Shown: in pieces, positions 1 to 13,111 of the stretch | Position numbering within the stretch: the first letter of the stretch is position 1 | Layout: each line of letters starts with the position of its first letter | Source: Triplophysa rosa | Lineage: Eukaryota > Chordata > Actinopteri > Cypriniformes > Nemacheilidae | Length of the DNA stretch: 64,000 bases | Direction: 5' to 3' | Assembly (NCBI RefSeq): GCF_024868665.1 | Contig: NC_079890.1 | Span: 37,558,504 to 37,622,503, forward strand | Notes under the pieces: model-generated | Told to the model about the DNA's origin: nothing | The model's database searches: none | Seen by the model: the letters and a program-made list of their open reading frames with translations, nothing else | Position numbers and translations under genes: made by a program

Positions 1-114
1 ATATTCACACCAGTAATGTTTTTTTCCCAAAGCATTTTAAAAAAAGTGACTTAAATATCCCAATTTACAGTAGCTAAGGCATAGTCCTGTCTTCCCTGTC
101 GGTGAAACCGGGCC
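1..114. mobile_element. GGCCCGG-type MITE, right part only
   Basis: It contains AGTAATGT, AAGGCATAGTCCTG and the terminal GTGAAACCGGGCC shared with copies at 1705, 16657 and 36651. The left part is outside the window. Confidence 0.65.
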
Positions 115-179
115 CTTAAGTTTTCAATGCGTTTTTTGGCAGAAACATAATACATGCAAAGAGTCAATATTTAAGTTAA

Positions 180-370
180 GCCTTGTTTTTCATAACCTCT
201 GCAATTCGCTCTGGCACGCTGGATATTAGCTCCTGTGCCAAATCCTGACTGATGGGCGAACCTTTCTTGCCTTATTAGTGCTCTGATATCACAATTTTAA
301 GGCTTCTGCCTTAAATTTTGAGGATTGACCACAGGTTCTCTATGGGATTGACATCTGGGGAGTTGTTTTT
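180..370 (-). mobile_element. Tc1/mariner transposase fragment (decayed)
   Basis: On the minus strand it reads SPDVNPIENLWSILK, the region of the third catalytic residue in Tc1-like transposases. Only the C-terminal tip is recognisable, and it is followed by a stop. Confidence 0.65.
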
Positions 371-1704
371 TTTTGCAATTATTTAAAATGCATCGGTTCA
401 CTCTGCATAATAACCTTTAAACAATGTGAATGAACACCACAACAGCTTAGAAACTTAGCAAAACACAGCATTTATGTCACTGCCAATACTTTTGGCCACG
501 ATAGTTTAGGCCAACTTAGTAAAACTATAGTTATAGAAATGATAGTCAATACACCAAAAAAGCATGGTTACTAGTACACTTTTACTATAAAAATAGGTTA
601 ATTTTGGTAAATAGCTTTGCTTTCCAACGTGTCGAGGTGCAGCTTGACAAAAACAAAAAAAGTTTTCGGCGAAAGTTGTATCATTAAATCAGTTTGTCTC
701 AGAGATATTTGCGAGTGAGATACGGACACACTGACACTCTTCATTTGTGATTCTTCATGTACCAAAGAGTCAACAGATGGTAGTGTACACTATTGCCTAG
801 CAACCACTTCTCAAATTTCACTGTTTAACAGTATCACAGGCTCTGTACAGAAAAGACTGAAGTGAAGCTCATTTTTAGAGAGAGAGAAACATTCTTTTTT
901 CTTCATGGGTAACTTTTAACAGTGGGTTACGTTTTACCTTTCGCCTGTCCTATACATCAAATACGGTGTCCTTTTTTCTTACATTACGTACATTGTTTTG
1001 CACAACTGTCGCTATTGATTTGCACTGTTTGTATGCGGGGCTGTAAATGCTTTGGCAATACATGTGTACGTATTTGTCATGCCAATAAAGCAGAGAGAGA
1101 GACAGACATGGAAAATGAGAGTGGAGACTGAATGAAAAATGGAAGTCTGGAAGTGTCAAGAGTAAACAACGTGACGTCCGTGCAGACAGGAAAACAGAGT
1201 TAATTAGCACTCCAAATATAGACCAGAGCGTTCACACTCTGTGAACTCTGTTGTCTGTCTAATACACACAACATCAAGCATAATAAAGTTTGAAAGGAAT
1301 GGCAAGGCAAGAACTCTCCTCATTTATCCTGAGCCCACTCTGTCATTTCATTGCGAATATACGAAGTGATAAATGAGCTTTTATGAGACAATATTTACAT
1401 TTACAAAGTCTTATGTACACTGGCAGAATCAACGGTAACACATATATAAATTATGTAAGGGGGGCGCATGCTCTCTCTCTTCACCAAGGGTTTATGGTCT
1501 GTAAAAGGTCAGAAAGACCCCTGGGTAACAGTGATGTCTGTGGTGATGCGGATAGGGCTCCATTTCCCAGCATGCACTGCATCATTAATAAATCATGGGA
1601 ACTTCTGTTGTCCTGTTCACTGTTGTGTTTATGTACTAGTGTTGTTGTGTTTGTCGCTCCTTTAAATGATGTGCTGAGTTTTGAAAGTCAAGAAAAAAGT
1701 TATT
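371..1704. other. Intergenic DNA, no gene seen
   Basis: Short frames on both strands (for example at 922 and 1383) have no domain, signal or splice context. A TG/CTC-rich patch and ordinary AT-rich DNA are all I see. Confidence 0.5.
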
Positions 1705-1948
1705 GGCCCGGTTTCACATACACGGCTTAGCTTAAACCATGCCTTAGTTGAATTAAGGTATTTATATCGCTTTTATAAAAATAAAATACCTTAGAAGAAT
1801 ACATTACTGGTGTGCATCTCGAGACAAAATAATAGCTCTGATATACTGTATTTTAAGATATTTCTGGGCAAGTTATATTCAGTTAAGACAGGTCACACAT
1901 TCATTTTAGTCTGGGACTAACTTTAAGCCTTGTCTGTGAAACCGGGCC
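1705..1948. mobile_element. GGCCCGG-type MITE, full copy
   Basis: It starts GGCCCGGTTTCAC and ends GTGAAACCGGGCC, 244 bp, with AAGGCTTA/TTAAGCCTT subterminal repeats. It is flanked by ATT on both sides, a likely 3-bp target duplication. No coding capacity. Confidence 0.75.
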
Positions 1949-3535
1949 ATTTTGTGTATAAATTACTTTTTATTATTTAAAACAAAATTTTTTTTTAATT
2001 TTTTAAAAATATATTTTTAACAGAGACCTTGTAGTTTTACATAGGTACTTTCAATCATATTTCTATTCATAAATGCAAGTTTAATTATAAGAAACCAAAC
2101 TTTAAAAACATTGACTGAAGTAATGCCCTAAATAACCAGTATTACAGACTATTTGAGCAAAAAGGAATGAAGACTTGGGGACATTTGTGAGCTTTATATC
2201 TTAATATTAATTCATTCTTAATGTATATTATAGCCTACCCTGATGCAAATTTCATATATATATATATAGGCTATATATATATATATGCTATATATATATA
2301 TATATATATATATAATTTCTCCAAACAGGCCAATTAAATTATCAATATGACAATATGACAAACCTTTACTGAATAATATTTAAATTTCATCCGATGATGG
2401 CTTCATTTGGATAGTTATGTTTAAAATAATATAACTTAAATGGTTAAACAGTAATCAGTCGTCAATGAAAAATATTCTTAAATCAAACTAAGATTGTTCT
2501 TCTCTGTATTGTAAGTCTGGCGGTAGAAATGTAGAGGGCGCTGTGACGAAATAAACGACGACGGGTTTGCGTCTTATGAGGGACCAAAAATGTCTTTCAT
2601 TTCCAGCATTCGACAGAGCTGTAATTCATTAAACGTCTCAATACATGTGGACATAACAAGTTAACTAGAGTAAACAATACATATATGATGAAATGACGAT
2701 ATTTAATCGCTGGTGTGGTGTTTACTCACGGGTGAAGTGCAGAGATGTGCCTACGTCAGGTGCGCCTCGAAATATATACAATCACTATTTCAAATCTATA
2801 CGCTTGAACGGTTTTATATAACAAGCAGACAGTTGTAATTGGTAAAAATCCAAGCGTGAAACCCGATTGATTTCATTAATCTGTGATGTTGAGGGGAGTG
2901 AAGTGCAGACGCCGAATTAGCCTCTGATTCGCACGTCAACGTCGCCGCCATTTTGGACCAGTAAAGACTGCCCTATAAACACAATAGACGTGAATGAGGG
3001 AGCTGTGTTTTTACGTGATAGAATGCACGATGTAATTTACATTTTCTGAACCCATTTCAGTGGTTTGTGATCTACAGGGAGTACAAAGCGTTCTGTATCC
3101 AGTTACTTAAACTCTTGATAGTTACATAGAAAATTATTCATTATTATAAGGAATTAAGGAAACTCACATTTGTCAACCACTGAATTGACAATGAAATAAT
3201 GCATATGCACTAAGTCTATTGCTTGGAATGAAAATAAAAAGAGACTTCACCATTCAGATGTATTGTGAGATGCTGAACTTAATGTTGATTTCAGTCTATT
3301 TATGATCACAGAAGACCACAATGGACATAAGCCATTGTGTAGCCTACTTACTCAACAGTTTTGAAATGTGTATGAACCACATGTTATGGTCTGCCATGCC
3401 CTACGTACGCTGCAGAAATGTCATGTCAAACCCCTCAAAGAAATGTTGTCTCTCTAGAATCAGTGTTTGCATGTTTGTTTGCATTTCTGCGAACTTGTGC
3501 TTCATCTTCTCATGCTTTTCATTCTTTCATCACAG
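1949..3535. other. Intergenic DNA with a TA microsatellite and a CpG patch
   Basis: A TA dinucleotide run lies at about 2254-2314. Around 2520-2960 the sequence is richer in CpG and contains GCCGCCATTTTGG (2948-2960), a reverse YY1-like motif, which may mark a promoter. No coding exon is visible. Confidence 0.4.
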
Positions 3536-3592
3536 AGTAACAGGAGCATCAAAGACCAGCCTGATACTCCAGAGATCTCAGATGGACGGCTG
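3536..3592 (+). CDS. Candidate exon A of an unrecognised gene
   Basis: A 57-nt open segment (19 codons, SNRSIKDQPDTPEISDGRL) has a long pyrimidine tract ending TTCATCACAG and a consensus donor CTG|GTGAGT. I do not recognise the protein. Joined to the segments at 15716, 15820 and 22953, the frame stays open through all junctions. About 600 bp upstream (2941-2960) is a CpG-containing patch with a reverse YY1-like motif, a possible promoter. Confidence 0.4.
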
Positions 3593-3893
3593 GTGAGTGC
3601 AGAGAATGTAGATTGTTTCATCTTGAGCCCTATTAGTGTGATTGTGATAAAATTGTTGAAGTATAGTTCTGACCTTGGTCTTCAACACTTATTGTTTTAA
3701 TCATTACAAGCAGTTTGACAGCTGGGAAATCAGAAGGAAAGCTTTTTATTATATATAGGATTAAGCATAAAAGTTAAACATTTTGAAAGTCAGATATGTT
3801 TACTGTTCGTCCTGTCCAATAACTATGACCTTGTTACCCTTCAGTATTGTTGCAACATGACGAAAATCAATGAAGAACGATAGAACATACTCT

Positions 3894-4025
3894 TACACCG
3901 TGTCTACACCGGCCACACCGCGCCACGTCCGGTGTGGACACATTTTTTAATTATAATGGGTTCTAATGCGTTCTATTGTCTCTTGTCGCATCGCGCCGCA
4001 CCCTATCCGGTGTAGCCAGGGTGTT
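3894..4025. mobile_element. Short palindromic MITE
   Basis: The left end TTACACCGTGTCTACACCGG and the right end, which in reverse reads TAACACCCTGGCTACACCGG, are inverted repeats. The centre is also CpG-rich and self-complementary. About 130 bp. Confidence 0.6.
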
Positions 4026-5610
4026 ACCGATAACCCCGATGATGTCCCTGATGCCTTGAAACTAAGTGAAACTGAATCTTTTGTCTTGTTTTGTTTCACA
4101 CTTTGAGATCAAAGATATTAAACATTTAGGAGAGTTCTTCATGGGGTCACCTGAGAAAACACGTCAATCGGTGAGAATAAAGCACATTAGTGCTCAAATT
4201 AAACATCCAAAAATAGATACGCGATTGTTTTTGTTCAGAGACGACTTTGAAAATATGAAGGAATTAGGCTTATTTTAATGATGCGCTTAGAAAAAAGCCA
4301 AAAATCTTTGGCGCTTCATTGAAAATGCCATTTTATCTTTGACCATTTTTGAAAGTATAAACCAGATATTTCAAACATCTCTTCAGCTAATTTTCTCTCT
4401 CTTTTGTTGTTTCTGTCAATGATAATGTTATTGCTGAAGGATTCTTTAAAGTGTAGGTGTGTTTTTTAATGTTTTGAATATAAAATGATTGACATTCTAA
4501 AAAGAAAAAACCTTTGAACAAATCCTCTGACTGAAACTGGGATATTGCGAACCTTTGCGGGGTTTAGTGCGTGCTTCAGTGTGTGTGTTAACCTTCATCA
4601 TGCTTCTATTATTAGAAAGTGCTGAATGATGCAAGATTTTAAAGGATCACATTTACTCCAGTCTATTGCGTTTTACTGTCTAGGCTGGGTATTGTGTAAA
4701 AGTCAATGATAAAATGGACAGGACAGCAAGTGGAAATGTTTAGTTTATGTGCAATATTCCAAATATTCAATACGTGTCAATAATAAACTTTACCGCCGTA
4801 CGTGTATAAACAGCAAAGTTACGCTGGGGTCACTGTACACACAACTATAAGAACAAGTTTTAAATGTGTCTGAAATGTAATATCCTGTTATAGCAGAGAC
4901 AGCGTTCTTTATGGCCTCTGAAAATCCAGTTCAATAAAATGGCCGGATCAATGCGAGTCTTGATGAAGAGCAAACAGTAGATATGATGCATGAACTACAC
5001 ACAAACATTGAGGCTAATTTCGCTGTTATTGAATAAACGGACACGGAGAAAGAGTCAAATAGAGAGGTGTAATGCTTTACAGTGTTGTTTACAGGGTAAT
5101 ATGAGTTTTCTGTTAAACATTATATGAAAGCATTTCATTTGATATATGCTAATTGGACAGAAAGATAATTCATAGGTGTGCAGAGAGCCATCATTTAAAG
5201 CTTTGTTATAAGAAGACAGTTGATTCGGGAAATTAGAGGGGAGGATTTGAGACTCAATGGACTAGTTAACCTTTAGGAGGTCATTATAAATGAATAAAGA
5301 CTCATTCTGCTGGAAATGTCAATGGTGAAACATTCAAAGTGAAGAAGCTGAGCTCTAATGACCAAGACCTATTCTCTTCCGCTCTTTCTCTAACTGTCTG
5401 TACTTTCAACTGCTTTTGTCCTTCTCTTTAATCATTTCCTCACTGTTTTCTTTTCACATTTGCGAACTTCGACGCAATTTTTTTTCTCGTTGTTCTTATT
5501 AAATATTGACACATTGCACAAACCTGTTATCATTTAATCAAAGTCAATTAAATGTTGTTAAATCTGTTTATGTAAAGCTATTACTTGCCTTTGTTTAATT
5601 ATGCTGTAGG
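4026..5610. other. Intergenic DNA, no gene seen
   Basis: Mostly AT-rich unique-looking sequence. The small frame at 4066 has no recognisable domain and no convincing splice context. Confidence 0.5.
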
Positions 5611-5958
5611 AGGGCTGTTCAGTGATTAATTGCGATTAATCGCATCCAGAATTAAAGTTTATGTTTGCATAATATACGTCTGTGCAGTGTGCATATTAAT
5701 TTCGTATTTATAAACACATACACACACTGTACATGTATATATTTAATAAAAAGATAACATCTGAAAATTAATAAATGTGTATATATAATTTAAATTATGT
5801 ATAAATATGAATATATACATTATTGTATACATATTTCCTAAATGTATGTGTACTTGTATGTGTTCATAAAACAAAATAAATATGCACAGTGCACAGACAT
5901 ATATTATTATGAAAACTCAAACTTTTATTCCGGATGCGAATAATCGTTGAATAGCCCT
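5611..5958. mobile_element. hAT-like palindromic MITE
   Basis: The ends AGGGCTGTTCAGTGATTA and (in reverse) AGGGCTATTCAACGATTA match, and the inverted similarity runs inward through GCATCC and AAAGTTT. The middle is AT-rich with TATA-like runs. No clean 8-bp target duplication was found. Confidence 0.65.
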
Positions 5959-6740
5959 ATAATGTGTAGATACGGATACCAATTGGTTAATAGTTGTGGT
6001 TTATACTTCATAAATCACACTTATGTCCCCATCAAATCTCATATTATTATTTTTGATGCGATCTGGTCTGTCTAGAAGGCATGCACGTAAACATCTGAAA
6101 CATAAAGCCTTTTAACAACAAACAATTGTAGAGAATTAGTTTAATTTTATTTGCTTGGCTTCCTTGTAAAATAAAAGTAAATAATTAAAATAATTAAATA
6201 AATAATGTACATACTTATAATGTGAAAATTGAATCGGTTTGACTTCACTACATTTATTTAACACAGTCGATGCATTTATAAGTTTCATCCTTTTTTTGTG
6301 ATTTGAAAGACTGATGGTTCACAAATACAAATCAGTATTCAAACATAATTCAAACACTGTTTCTTGTGTTTTACATGTTGAGCTGGACTGTATGTTGTCC
6401 TGATCCTCGTTTTAATGACATGCTGTTATTTTTGGATTGGGCAAACGATTCTGGCGCCTTCTGTGTTCCTTTTGCATTTGTCATGGCGGAGCGATGTTTG
6501 TACAGGGAGCCAGGAGTAAAAGCCTTATTAAATTATCTGACACACAATGGCATCCTCCATCATCATAAACGCTGAGCTTTCTATGAACACGCTAAAGTAT
6601 AAAGCCCAAATATGAGAGAGGTTATTAAATTAAAGAAGTCGAGGAAGACAAAGATAGTGTGTTATTAAAACAGCAGGCTCAGAATGAAAAAAAGGCATAT
6701 TTGTGCGTACTTGTTTCACATTAAAACAAAAATGTACTCT
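5959..6740. other. Intergenic DNA, no gene seen
   Basis: AT-rich. The 69-codon frame at 6366 lacks domain or splice support. Confidence 0.5.
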
Positions 6741-7099
6741 AACTGTGCGTTCACACCGCCAGCGACTCTGTCGCTAGGTGTCGCTAGTCTCTTGCAATGA
6801 GGTGGTTAGAAGGCGCTCCTAGCTTTGGTTGCTCTAGTCACATTTATAAACAAACTCTGCAGTAACTGACGAGAGACGGATGACGTGAGCTCCGCTGCTT
6901 TACTCCTATTGGTAGTCGCTCCCGAAAGTCGCTCATCATTTGCATAAAGTTGAGCAAATCTCAACTTTGTCTCGTCGTTAGACACGCCCACTTCCTGTCG
7001 CCAACGGTCACTGTCGCTCGTGTCGCCAGCTCTCCATTGAAACGAATGACATCGCCTCGCTTTGTCGCTGGGTGTCGCTGGCGGTGTGAACACACAGTT
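6741..7099. mobile_element. Palindromic MITE with GTTCACACCGCC ends
   Basis: The left end AACTGTGCGTTCACACCGCC and the right end GGCGGTGTGAACACACAGTT are inverted repeats that continue through GTCGCT-rich subterminal repeats on both sides. No transposase. The two opposing small frames over it are by-products. Confidence 0.75.
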
Positions 7100-9603
7100 A
7101 ATCTCGGATGATGAACTGATCTAATGATGGTGTAGGAATTTAACACAATTGAAAGTTGCAAAATGCAGAATGTTTTTCAACATCGTTGTTGTCTATTTGT
7201 ATAATCTGTTGTTGTATACGAAATTGTGTTAACTTTCAGATCCATACTGTGGCTCAGGTATGTCTGATGGTACTGTATGTGGTCTCTACGCAGATGGTGG
7301 TGTCTACGCAGGTGAATATGTAGGTGAATAGTCGTCATGAGGGCAGAAACGAGCGAGCTGTCGTCACAAGGGAGCACGCACACTTCATATGATGTGTGTA
7401 AGTCTGAGACCGATGGTCTGGAAGCGCAGAGCCGTCAAACTAACATTCTGTAATGAGGTCAGTCTTCAGAGTGCCATATAGAAACCATTTGTTATAAAAT
7501 ACATCGTCCTGGAAGCTGATTGGTCGATACATTGTTTCTATGTTGCTTCTGTGTGACGCAAAACAGCTGTTCTCTTTTGCAATATGATATTGCGTGGAGT
7601 ATGCAATACGCATCACAGTTTTCCACCACAACCTGCAGTTTTGCAAGTAAAGTGAAAACCACATTATAATAAATACATAAAATAGTCACTTTGCAATAAT
7701 TATATTTGATTAACTTTTTGTTTTGTGCATGTTTTGGAACAATATAAGATATTTCAACCATATCGTCATTCCTTTATTATATGTATATTTTGCAAGACAT
7801 AAACAACACTGGTGCAGAAGCACTTCCTGTTTCAGTTTTTTTTTTTTTTTCAAAGTTTTGTACAATGATTTAATTATTTTCTCTATGTAAAATAAAAAAA
7901 TGAAGACAGTAAGTGCTTCTTTACTTCTTGCAAAATGGTCTAAATAACCCAAAGTGTGAATGTTGCACATTGTTCTTTTAGAGTTTTTTTTCCTTTATGG
8001 CTTTATTGATCTCCATATTAACTATAAAAAGGATTAGCTAGTGAATGATAAAGATGTTTTGCCCTGTCAGTTGACTTGCACTGTACGCTGGACTTAAGTG
8101 CAATTCCCCGCATGCTCCGCCGCTGATGCAGTGTTTTTTTTTCTCGATATCCCACAGTGCATTGTGTTCATCAGCTCATTTTGAACAGTGTGTTAAATGT
8201 CATTAGCCAATTAGTCTCCCGTGGGCAGAACTTGTCACACATGGCCAGTGTGAGGTTATAAAAATACACTCACACATCCATGTTGTTCATTGGGTTCAAA
8301 CATAGACTTACACCTCATTTAATGAGCCGGGGCAGGGAAGGGCAAAATATGACATCGCAGGGTGGAGGGAGTAAAGCTAGACTAATTATTCTGCAGAAAA
8401 GTTGAAAGGTTACCAAGAGTAAACATGCATTCTTTTATTATTCATTGATGTTATTCATTTCAAGATGCAAAATCTATTTATAGACGGTTTCAGCGGGATA
8501 AACAAACGTTATGTGGCCCAAACATAACTTCCGTTAGACCTCCACAAAGAACCAATAATTGTTGAGTAGTTTTAATGTCATTTATTACAGTTAATATACA
8601 ATAAATAAAATATAAATTAATATTAACATAAATTAATTCTAAGACAAATTGTTTTGTAACCAAACACAGACAGGAAGTTATTGACGATAGTGTATATCGT
8701 CACTGTCGGACTGAAAGCTTGTATCTCTAAAACTGCCACTTTACAGGAAATTAAAAACATTTTTTGAAAAAATGCAATATTCTCTTTTCCAAAAAATGTA
8801 TTGGTTAAATGTTTGCAAATCCAAGGTGATCAATAGTAATAATTATAAAAAGTAAAAATCATAAAAAATTGAGAAAGCAAGGTCTCAGGCTGACAGCGAT
8901 AATACTTCTCAAACTATATACAACAATGACAAATAGACTAAACTAAACTCATAACTAAAGTAAAATATCATACAAAGACACGCATTCAAGCAGGCCATCT
9001 TTACATGGTATTATATACAGTATCAGTCTACATAGAAATGAAGTGTTATTTGTATATATTGTTGAATCAAATTGTTTAAGTTTAAGATGATATCTGTTTG
9101 ATAAAACTTGCCATTAATGACTTGGTGAAATCATTTATAGTTACTATACAAACAAAAACATTATATTCATTTGCATAAATTGATGTAAACTAGATGTTAA
9201 AGAGTAAATATTTTTTTATTTTTAAGGTCCTACTTTGGTTTATGGAGTGTCCAACAACAAGTTTACGTAAGGTGTAAAAACACTTTCATTTTCTAATAAT
9301 AGGCAGTTATTAGTGTTACTTCTTGACTGACTCTCAAATGATCCGTTCGGCGAGTCATCTCTCTAATCCCCTCCTTTCTGTCAGCCTACTCTGATCTGAT
9401 TGGTCAGATGGTCTAGTCTGCTGTGATTGGTCTACATTGGCGTTACACAGAGTGACGCAAATATGACCCGGAACTGAAATTAGAACGACAGTTCGCATGA
9501 TTCAGAGTCGACTCCATTTTCCCCAAACCAATAACTTTGTTATTCGTTCACTTTCAGCTTTACCACTTGGCAGACTGTTTACATTACATTTACATACATT
9601 TTA
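7100..9603. other. Intergenic DNA, no gene seen
   Basis: AT-rich sequence with several short frames on the minus strand near 7177-7970 that carry no recognisable motif. The GATTGGTC-rich patch at about 9390-9440 has inverted CCAAT-type boxes but no adjacent exon. Confidence 0.45.
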
Positions 9604-9889
9604 GTTTTTAGGACTGAAACTCTTCATGCAGGTCCGCACACTATGGCTCAAAGAAGGAACAAATATTCAAGTGCGAGATAAAAAGCATGCTTTACTGAAG
9701 AACAAAGGCAAGCAAACGTTTCGGTCACATGTGACCTTTTTCAATGCCGGTCAAACAATGTGGGGATGCAGAAGCCATATTGATTTAAAGTTTCACATGG
9801 TCGGATAAGATCACATGATCAGTATAGACAAAAATGTTCTCAATAACAAAATAATCATTCAGTATCGAAAATACAACACAAGTAACGTC

Positions 9890-10363
9890 TCAAAGTCTAA
9901 CAATACATTTATATATACTGTAATTCCATAAGAACAATAAAAAAATCATTATTTTATAAGAAACATGAAGTTCTTCTTTCAAGCCCTTGGGATGTACACA
10001 GTTAATATAATAAATCCATATAGTCTCACTCTGTAACAGTCTCTTATTAGAATCACCACCTCTTCTGGAATTGATCGATCTCTGAACACCACAGAATCTC
10101 ATGTCACTGAGTTTGTGGCCTGCTTCCACAAAATGTCTTGCCACAGGAGAATGAATGTCTGCTCTTCTTATAGAACTCCTGTGTTGCTTAATGCGAATCT
10201 TCAATTGACGATTGGTTTTGCCAATATATTGTACGCCACATGGGCACGTGAGTAAATAAATAACAAAGGAAGACAAGCAAGTGATGTTCTCTCTGATAGA
10301 AGTTTTCTGAGTGACAGTACTTGTGAACGAGTCAGTTTTGATGGCATTTTCATATGCCTGCAT
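9890..10363 (-). pseudogene. GIY-YIG endonuclease domain of the Penelope-like element
   Basis: The frame reads LTCPCGVQYIGKTNRQLKIR, IKQHRSSIRR and SPVARHFVEAGH. This is the YIG half of the GIY-YIG fold with the Cys-Cys-His-His zinc-binding pattern that marks Penelope-like elements. It follows the RT with a frame break between them. Confidence 0.85.
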
Positions 10364-10788
10364 GGGAAAAAAACAGTAGAATGATCCAAAGTTGTAGGTT
10401 GTCCGAATTGACCAAAGAATCCTTTATATTGCGACCTCTATAATGTGCAAACAGGGGATACTCCTTGAATATTCTGTGGCCGTTGTCATCTGCCCTGAGA
10501 ATATGCCAGCGCTTTTTGATGATGGATTTAATCTCCTGGTTGAGATTTCCCCAATTGGGATTTAACTGGTGTAGATATAACTTTCTCCATTGGTTATGTA
10601 AGCCATTTTTCAGGGTATCCTCTAAAAAGAAACTGTTCGTACATTTTTTCACATTCCATTTCAAAGTCAGTGGCATTAGAACATATTCTCTTGATTCGCA
10701 GAAACTGACTGTAAGGAAGACCTTTCTTGAGAGGGATGTGGTGAAAACATTTGGCGTGCAGAATACTATCACGGTCCGTTGACTTTCT

Positions 10789-11943
10789 TTAAAGAGTAGA
10801 CAAAGAGTTGTCACCAACACAAACATAAGTATCCAAGAAATTGATCTTCGCTAAGCTTGTTTCCATATTGAATTTGATTGTTGGGTCAAGGTCATTTAGA
10901 TATTGGACAAAGCAGTCTAGAGCATCATCCTCTCCTGTCCGGATCAAGAAATCGATGTATCGTTTGTAGAAACTGAGAAAAGATGAAAAAGGATTGTCGT
11001 TGAAGACATGTTCCTCCTCCAAATAAGACATGAAGCAACATGCATAATCAGGTGCAACAGTGGCTCCCATGGCTGTGCCATTCTTCTGCAAATAAAATGC
11101 CTTATTATACAAAAAATAATTCTTAGTCAAGATAAATTCTGCCATATCAATTAGAAGTCGGGAGGGAGGTATAAGGTCACTTCTCAGATCCCAAAAATGT
11201 CTTAACGCTGTAAGCCCCACAGAGTGTGGATTGTTAGTATATAGACTTACATACAAGGTCACTCATTTTATTTTCTTATCTTATCCACCTTTACTAATTT
11301 GAGTTGGTCAATAAAATCACTCGTATCCCTTCAGTAAGAGGGTTGTTCAGCCACAACTGGTCTGAGATTGATAGGGGTTCTGTGAGAGATCCTATACAGC
11401 TAACGATTGGACGTCCCGGAGGATTAGAAAGCATCTTATGTACTTTGGGTAGCGCATATAGAACTGGCCTCGCTGGATATTTACAAGTCAGAAACTGCAG
11501 TTCTGTTTGGGAAATCATTTGGATATTAAATGCTGATTCAAGAAATGTGTAGGATCCCCATTGAGCTTTTTATTGAACTCATCTTCATCAAGTTGACGAA
11601 AAACTTCCTCGTCATATGATTTCCTGGACATTAAAACAATTCCACCACCTTTATCTGCAGGTTTGACAATAATCTCCTTCATATTTTGTCGAGAACGCAG
11701 GGCGAGGGATTCATCCTGGGTACGGCTGGAAACAGAAGACCTTTTCTCCTGAAGAAGGTCGTCAACTTCTCTCTCCACCACTTTGATAAAAGTATCAATA
11801 CAGGCATTAGACATTGGAGGACAGAAATTACTTTTAGCCTTAAAGGAGGAATGAGATTTTTGTGTATAGGGGGCTATTGAATTTTTGTCAAAAAAGTATC
11901 TCCGTTTGAAAGAGCGAAAGAATTTAAACAATTCAACTTTCAA
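10789..11943 (-). pseudogene. Penelope-type reverse transcriptase, frameshifted
   Basis: Three overlapping frames carry the RT: 11943-11515 (IIVKPADKGGGIVLMSRKSY), 11518-11294 (LPKVHK and GRPIVSCIGSLTEPLS) and 11262-10789 (NGTAMGATVAPDYACC and FYKRYIDFLI). The catalytic YIDD box reads YIDF, so the second aspartate is lost. That change alone would be expected to kill polymerase activity. The fingers and palm order is otherwise typical of Penelope-like elements. Confidence 0.85.
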
Positions 11944-13111
11944 TTGAAATGGATTAGTCTGCTTATTCGGTACAAATGATAACCCTTTGTTTAGGATATA
12001 CTTTCTTCAGACTCGGATAGAATGTGATCAGTTAAATTGAAAACGAAATTCTCTTCTGTCCGTATCTGGTGTTTTCTTTACCCTTTCTCGACCCCCCTTT
12101 GCCCCTACGGGTTTTCTTCTTAATGAATATTTTGGTTGGTGGGAATCGGATAAAAAATCAGAGTTCAGAGTCTGTGAGGTGTTCAGATGAATTCAAGGCC
12201 TCTGATGAGCTTCCGGAGTATGGTGTATCTTTAAAGTGTACTGTTTTCCGTTTGTTTTTGGGCCCATTGGCTAATGTAGTCCGCCATGGGTATACTTTGT
12301 CGTCACGGTAGTCAAGAGCATCTCTCTTGAGCATTCTCTTGACTCCTATGCTCACTGAGTGTACTGCAAAAATAGCCTGAGATCACGATCAAACAATGAA
12401 GTGTCGACTGAAGAGTCATCAAAACCATCCATATTAGGAAACAAAATCTTCTCAATTTCTTGCTCAGTAAATGCATGGGTAACAGCTATAGATTGAGTTA
12501 AACTGTTAATCTCGCTGATAGAGGACATTGTAGACTTTGATAACGAAGGTGGCAGCAGGTGGGATAAACAACAAAGTTGAAGAAAGCCAAGACTTTGTAA
12601 CAGTCCAAATAGGTTCGTAAACCCAAAATAATCCAAATTGTTTTTAGGACTGGCCTCTGGATTTGGATAGTATTAATGTGCAATCAATAACAACCAACGC
12701 AAAACCAATGACATTCGTTTTTTAATTTCTGCTCAATGGCACAAAAAGGAGTGTTAGAAAGCACTAGTGATGCAGAAATGAGCATTGCGTCTCCTTTACT
12801 GTTTGTCTCTTTATTTTGATAAAGTGTTTTCTCACAGCAATATCCCAAATTTATGAGAACAGCAGTCTCATCTAAGGTGGTGTTTGCAGTCCTGCTGTTT
12901 ATTCTGGCGTCTGATTGGTGACTCATCCTCCACGTCCCGTGATGATGCAGCTGTCTGTCCTCTAGGAGAAAAATGAGTGAAACTAGTGCTTAAATTATTT
13001 TAGTCACATTTTAGCGGTTGCCGCCTTGTATTTGGGCTTGTAAGCACATACGTTCAGACTCGTTTTTTGGAGGTCTTAGTCTCATTTTTTTGTCTGTTCT
13101 CTAAGACTAAA

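Larger units (their letters stand above)
9617..12639 (-). mobile_element. Penelope-like retroelement, nearly full length but frameshifted
   Basis: Read on the minus strand from about 12579: an N-terminal segment (MSSISEINSL..., 12352-12579; continued 12158-12355), reverse transcriptase (11943-10789), a linker (10826-10390) and a GIY-YIG endonuclease (10363-9890). Penelope-like elements copy themselves by target-primed reverse transcription using this RT plus GIY-YIG pair. The coding frame is split into at least five pieces. The 13-bp sequence GTTTTTAGGACTG occurs at both edges (9604-9616 and 12640-12652), a good candidate target duplication and the basis for the boundaries. The copy is inactive. 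Confidence 0.85.
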
